A stretch of 64,000 nt of DNA from Stropharia rugosoannulata (taxonomy: Eukaryota; Basidiomycota; Agaricomycetes; Agaricales; Strophariaceae). Location of the stretch: positions 620,001 through 684,000 of the forward strand of contig JANCIK010000013.1 of the NCBI GenBank assembly GCA_028532985.1, in the 5' to 3' direction. A program made the position numbers and the translations under genes. The notes under the pieces are model-generated. The model was not told the DNA's origin and ran no database searches. It saw only the letters and a list, made by a program, of their open reading frames with translations. Shown piece by piece: positions 59,048-64,000 of the stretch (position 1 is the stretch's first letter; each line of letters opens with the position of its first letter).

Positions 59048-59511
59048 ATGCAATACTTCAAGCTCTCTGCTCTCGCGACCATTGCCTTCGCTACCCTTGC
59101 TGCCGCCACACCTACCCCCAACGGCGGTAGTGGTCCATCCAACCAGTGCAACACTGGCCCAATCCAGTGCTGCGACAGCGTTCAGGCAGCCAACACCCCA
59201 TCCGTCGCCAAACTTCTCGGCCTCTTGGGCATTGTTGTCCAGGACGTTACTGCCCTCGTTGGCGTCACCTGCAGCCCTATCACCGTCATCGGCACTGGCA
59301 GCACCTCTTGGTAATATTAACCTTAATGAATCTCTTCCAGAAGTTTTAAACTTACACCTCTCTCTTTCCAGCTCTGCCCAGCCTGTTTGCTGCACGAACA
59401 ACAGTTTCAGTAAGTAATGTTATGACTAATGATAAAGAATTAAAGAGCTGACTGGTTTTTGTAGATGGTGTTGTCGCCTTAGGATGCACACCGATCAACC
59501 TCAACCTCTGA
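59048..59511 (+). CDS. class I hydrophobin (tandem copy 2)
   Basis: Paralogue of the gene 1.6 kb upstream, same strand and same three-exon structure. The signal peptide [20 protein letters not shown] is followed by [47 protein letters not shown], then [13 protein letters not shown] and [15 protein letters not shown] (stop 59509-59511). All eight cysteines are in the class I order. The second exon ([12 protein letters not shown]) is identical between the copies, which suggests recent duplication or gene conversion. Confidence 0.93.
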
Positions 59512-60188
59512 AAGATTCTCTGGTGGCGAGGATTGGTACCTGGTGTGGATCGATGGATAGAACTGTTCTCCAACACCAGAAATAGTGTATTTTCACTGGG
59601 CAAGCTTATTTGTGGATATCATACCAATCTAAACCAAATTGTGTGAATATTGCTTTGAATGAATTGAAGAAGATATCTAGGAGAATATTTTGATTAAGAG
59701 CAGTCCATAACCCACGTATGCCCGGGACTAGATTGAGGTACGAACATAACCAGACCAGTTGATGCGTGCAGCTTTGGCCGTGAGAATAGATCGAGCCGCA
59801 TTCGCACGTTATTACCTTCCCGTCCGGCGTCCACTCTCATCTTTTCCCTGGCATTTCAGCCTAGGAGAACGACAAACAGAGCCCATTCTGGCTGTTTTTT
59901 CCCATTTGCTTCAGGAATGATGCACATCTATCTGCCATTATCTTGGCTTCATCTCTTGCTTCCATCAATTAGATGTCTTAAAAAGCAAGGCAAAAGGAGT
60001 GACTTTGAGTATTAGTCAATATATATGTATCAACTGTATTCTCAATCGCTTGTTAGATTCTTCCCAGCGCAAAACGGTACTCAGCTTTTTCGTGTAATAT
60101 ACCAGCTATGATTTTTCCATCGAATGACTATTGCGGGCATATTGTATTGTACAATAAATACATGTTCTGTCCTTGTTACCAAAGTCTC
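59512..60188. other. intergenic, nothing recognised
   Basis: Between the convergent 3' ends of hydrophobin 2 and the CLN3-like gene. No coding or RNA signal is seen. Confidence 0.5.
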
Positions 60189-62307
60189 TCACAAACCTTT
60201 GCATAGAACCTTTCCGCGGGCTATCTGCGCCTTGCATAACTGTATCTCAGTCGGTACTGCGAGGACCGAAGCGAGAAGAATGCCAATTGAAACCGAAAAG
60301 CCGATTGAACCAATCTTAAATTCCTTCTCCTGCCGTGCCTTCTCTATATCGTTACTGACGCTAGGCTCCAATGGCTCGTGATTTATGTGGTAGAATACGT
60401 TCACGCTTATCACGTAGATAAATGACATTAGTTGAAGAACAGATGGGAACAAAATAAACGCAAAACGTACTAGGCAAGGCCACCACAGATGCCCTCCACG
60501 CATACAAGCAGGAATACAAAAAGCACATTGGCGTCTTCTGAGTCAGGGGCGAAGAAACCCACAGCCGATTCATATGCCAACGTTACCAGAATACAAAATT
60601 GTAAGATGGCAGGTAGTGGAAGAAGACGGCCAGGAAGGGGTGGAAGGCCGAACGAGATGGAAGACCGTGACAAAAACACCGTTGCTTGGTAGACAAGCTA
60701 AAATTGGAATGATGATATGTTATCTCGTGGATCCCGTTACATCCCAAAGACAGACTTACCTGCCAGAGCGGATAATAATCCCTCACACTGTGTATAATCT
60801 TGCTGAGCAGCCAATGTCCTTCTCGCGCGGGGACCGGATATAAGAGAGTGGGGCCAACTCCCTGCATTTACACAGTCAATTATAGTCAATTTTACATCAT
60901 AGACGATAAAGGGGGGTTAAATGCACGAACCTGATTTATAGTATATTCGAACTGCAATGTGCTGTCGTGTAATTATCCCGCCGAGAAAGTTTTTAAAAAA
61001 AATTCACTCACAAGGTATACCAAGACTATGATGTTCCAATATAATAAGCTGAAGTTCAATTATTAGGCGGAATGACTTACATAGCGGTAGCATATACTTA
61101 GGTACTAGAGGCTTTACAAGGCGCCACTTGTCCGCTAATGACAGTGCCACTCCCCTCTGAGGCCCAGACGACGTTGTACCCTCTTCTTCACCATCCGCGT
61201 CCTCTGCAGTTGCCAGTGGAGTGTAGGGCAACGCGGATATGGGGGGTGGAGGACTGAGCATATCATTATACACAGTTGGCGTCCTTGGGTAAAGGAATGC
61301 AGAAGTGCTCGGGAGTAAAAAGAAATATGTCAGTGGTATAATGGCAGGCATTAGCTGATAGATGGGCTCAATTAGTTACTCGAGAATGGCAAACAGGGCA
61401 AATACGCACAGAAGACATTCCAACGCCGAGACGCACACCAAGCCCTCGCACCTCCCACCACATAAAAGCCCCAACAAGTCCAGCAGCTCCGGTACCGGAG
61501 GCAAAGTACCTGAAGAAAGTTAATTAAACTCAAGCAAGAAAACAAGTTACGTACCCAACACTATATCCCGCTATTGACGGGGGCGAATAGGTCGTGGACA
61601 ATTGCAAAAATGTCAATTCTCCCAGTCCTGTAGAATACAAACGGTTAGCCCATTCATCTACAGAATCTGTCACGCATATACCCACCTGTAGAGAAGGAAG
61701 CCATTGCTATCCCAAGAAGGCGCATATATAGGCTGTCAAAAATAGCAATAACCTATGGAATACCGTGGTATAACGTCTTAGTTATTGTATGGGAGCACAT
61801 AATCATAGGGCGTTGTATGCTCACCAGCATCCCAATAGTACTTAATCCACAGCAAAAGGCGAGCCTTTTCGTGTATCTGATCTTTCCTTTGAACAGATAC
61901 GACCAAGAAACTGCGACTAAAGAAGGAGCGATGTTACAGAATGCCACTATACCCTTCGGTGTAGACGGGGGGACGAGATCCAGTGCGGCTGATAGTATTA
62001 TTACATAAAGAACTGATGCATCATAATATCAGAATGGGAGTGGTAGGTAAATACTCCTGCTCACCGTTATTGACGAGACCAAAGATGAAGAATGAGAGGC
62101 CAAGCCGCCGCAACAACTTCTCCTCCTTTGCTACCATCATTAGAACCTTAGTTCAGTTCGAGATCTCACTAAAGATGTTATGCAAGATGCACCTTTCACG
62201 TCTTTAAGCTCTTGAGGTGAGCTAGTCTCCGTCTCTTCGTCAGACTCATCGTCGAGCCTTATAGTAAGCTCTCCGGGAGTTGATGAGGTTGTCGTTCTTC
62301 GTGGCAT
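60189..62307 (-). CDS. CLN3: CLN3/battenin (Btn1) vacuolar membrane protein
   Basis: From the ATG at 62307 an acidic N-terminal tail (MPRRTTTSSTPGELTIRLDD) precedes the first helices: LGLSFFIFGLVNNVLYVIIL, AALDLVPPSTPKG, AFCNIAPSLVAVSWSYLF. Later exons carry LGELTFLQLSTTYS, ASGTGAAGLVGAFMWW, a cytosolic loop with LSLADKWRLVKPLVPKYMLP, and GHWLLSKIIHSVRDYYPLWQ. The last part has ANVLFVFLLVCVEGICGGLAYVNVFYHIN and a final helix, stop at 60189. The LINN-type loop, GELTFLQL and VCVEG motifs identify CLN3, a vacuolar/lysosomal protein linked to pH and glycerophosphodiester handling. Many short introns; about 480 residues estimated. Confidence 0.9.
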
Positions 62308-62714
62308 AGCGTACAATGCCGATTAATAGGAGCAGGCAATAACCATTGAAGCACTTGAGTAGACCTGAGTGATCGGAAGTCTCTTTTGAGGAGTTGAACA
62401 CCTGGCAAGGACTGGACTCGAAAGGTCGAACTGGACTGTGGATAGCTTAGGGGCACTGGGGTCCTGCCGAGTGGTTTCCCCCCTTGAAGATTACGTAATG
62501 TAATGACACGACTTACTACTCCCGTCAATGTTTTTCTGAATATTTTCTCGAAACAAGCTTCAACTACCAAGTCAAAGCTGAAGGAACCAAATCGAAAGAA
62601 AAACAGATTGAGCCCATATTTGAGTAGTATTACACAGAAAAATCTACAGTCCAGCTAGTATACTGTCTTCTCTTCTGGTGCCAGCCGAATTAGCATTAAT
62701 ATTTACTGTACAAG

Positions 62715-64000
62715 TCACCATCCATCGTCTTCGTCGTCTTCGTCTTCACCATAGTGGTGTTGATCCGCCTCACCGTCAGAGAGCGGGTACGTATATTGTC
62801 TGCGCGACAAAATTGAGCCGGTCTCGACGTCAGAGTCAACCTCGTCACCATGCAGATCGTCCTCGTCTTCATCTGCATGTTCTAGTGAGTCTTCCTCTTC
62901 AGAGTCAAGGACGGAAGTCACTGTGACGTTGCGTCTAAGCCGCCGAGGTGGTGATTCATATCCGCTGCCTTCATCGCTTGAAAGGACGCGACTCCTTTGC
63001 TGATGCCGGGGGATAGGCGCTGGACCGCTTACAACCTCGACTTCATCGTCGTCATCGCTTTCAGTGGGCGCCTGCCTACTAGCCCTGCCGAGCAGTCTCG
63101 CAAGCAGTCTCGGTTCCTCGACGTCGCTCGACAGCTCTACACGACGACGACGCTCGCGACTTGGGTTGGGCACCTGATGGTCCAGGGCATTGTCATCGTC
63201 GTCGAGTTCAGTGTCACCAGCAGCGGAGTCCGGGTCATCGTTGATGAAACTACCTTCGTAGTCACTGTCTTCTTCTTCCTCTTCCTCGTCCTCAACCACT
63301 TGGTCAGTCCGGGCGGTGCGCCTTGGCGTTGGCCCTGCGTGGCCAAAAAGCATCTGAGCGAGTTGATGGTGATGTTGCGGGCGGCGATCACCGAAGAGAC
63401 GAGGAGGTATGTCTTCGTCGTCATCATCTTCCCCGTCCGATCCAAATTCAGCGGGGTCAAAGGGTTCACCGTAAATGTCATCTTCTTCGCCTTCTTCGCC
63501 GTCTAGTTCTTCGCCGTCCATATGGTGCTCCCAAAAGAGGCGGTTCTGACGGACAGCTTCTTCATCGATAGATTCATCGTCAAGATCATCCTCATCTCCA
63601 ATGAGCCCCCTCATATACCGTCGAAGATTTTCTGGCAGACCTGGGTCATCATCGTCATCATCGAAGTCATCATCATCGTCGTCTCCGCCTCGGTGTCCTG
63701 GATAGGGTCGTCCACATCGACTACACCGCCCGTAGAATATCTCATGGTAACAGTCAATGCATCGATAAATGCCCCCATCTTCGCCGTCGTACCAACCCAT
63801 GGCCTCTCGATTCTCTTCGCCTGCCGGTGGGGGTGGAGGTGCCGGTGGCATAAAGTACCCGTGCATGGCCATCTCGAATGGATGACGATGGTTAGGTGCC
63901 CCAGCCTTACGGAAGATATTTCGCCATGGATCGGTGTTAGCGGGAACGTCAACGTTTGTAGGAGCGGGCAGTGGCAGCTCTGCCAGTCCACTCTTAACCA
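62715..64000 (-). CDS. acidic C-terminus of a zinc-binding (probably RING-type) protein, partial
   Basis: The frame is open to the window edge, so the gene starts beyond 64000. The visible 430 residues contain a zinc-ribbon-like segment IYRCIDCYHEIFYGRCSRCG (C-x2-C...C-x2-C) near the middle of the upstream part. Very long Asp/Glu-rich tracts follow, with SRERRRRVELSSDVEEP and SDGEADQHH near the end. In Agaricomycetes such tails belong to RING ubiquitin ligases whose RING lies N-terminal. That part is outside the window, so the assignment is inferred. Stop at 62715. Confidence 0.65.
   Translation of the reverse strand, partial: VKSGLAELPLPAPTNVDVPANTDPWRNIFRKAGAPNHRHPFEMAMHGYFMPPAPPPPPAGEENREAMGWYDGEDGGIYRCIDCYHEIFYGRCSRCGRPYPGHRGGDDDDDDFDDDDDDPGLPENLRRYMRGLIGDEDDLDDESIDEEAVRQNRLFWEHHMDGEELDGEEGEEDDIYGEPFDPAEFGSDGEDDDDEDIPPRLFGDRRPQHHHQLAQMLFGHAGPTPRRTARTDQVVEDEEEEEEDSDYEGSFINDDPDSAAGDTELDDDDNALDHQVPNPSRERRRRVELSSDVEEPRLLARLLGRASRQAPTESDDDDEVEVVSGPAPIPRHQQRSRVLSSDEGSGYESPPRRLRRNVTVTSVLDSEEEDSLEHADEDEDDLHGDEVDSDVETGSILSRRQYTYPLSDGEADQHHYGEDEDDEDDGW

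Overview
The window looks like nuclear DNA of a mushroom-forming basidiomycete (Agaricomycetes). Coding regions are cut by many introns of about 45-80 nt with GT-AG borders. The gene content is typical of that group: two tandem class I hydrophobin genes, two fungal FunK1-type kinase genes, a tectonin beta-propeller lectin, a CBM1 mini-protein, a cytochrome P450 and several small secreted proteins. No RNA gene, CRISPR array or intact mobile element was found.

Layout. 1-1250: a weak two-exon small-gene candidate. 1273-5283 (-): large FHA-domain disordered protein. 5469-6527 (+) and 12913-14292 (-): two related FunK1 genes, enclosing a tandem pair of six-cysteine secreted proteins (6.7-8.5 kb) and an AMSH-type deubiquitinase (10.2-12.6 kb). 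14.7-16.2 kb (+): mitochondrial calcium uniporter pore subunit (MCU). 16.4-17.3 kb (+): MYND zinc-finger protein. 17.55-17.86 kb (-): a two-exon gene of only 82 codons that encodes a signal peptide plus one CBM1 domain. 18.7-19.4 kb (-): tectonin. 20.7-23 kb (+): tandem secreted, possibly beta-trefoil proteins. 23.2-25.5 kb (-): intact P450. 26.5-28.2 kb (-): NADP-isocitrate dehydrogenase. 30.2-33.3 kb (-): large unknown disordered protein. 35.9-37.7 kb (-): SOF1/DCAF13. 38.7-41.9 kb (+): polytopic membrane protein with a long tail. 42.1-43.4 kb (-): VPS26. 43.9-49.4 kb (-): VWA8. 50.0-50.6 kb (+): QCR8. 51.2-51.9 kb (+): P450 relic. 53.2-55.3 kb (+): triose-phosphate-translocator-family transporter. 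57.4-59.5 kb (+): two hydrophobins. 60.2-62.3 kb (-): CLN3/battenin. 62.7 kb to the right edge (-): acidic C-terminus of a zinc-binding, probably RING-type, protein.

Functional themes. Housekeeping genes (MCU, AMSH, IDH, SOF1, VPS26, VWA8, QCR8, CLN3) alternate with accessory surface or secretome genes. The accessory genes are mostly local tandem duplicates: secreted-protein pair, trefoil-like pair, hydrophobin pair and FunK1 pair. VWA8 and QCR8 are divergent mitochondrial genes sharing about 0.6 kb of upstream DNA. AMSH, VPS26 and CLN3 all act in the endosome/vacuole system, but nothing in the sequence shows that they are co-regulated. All gene models were spliced by eye, so exon borders and protein lengths are estimates unless base positions are given.
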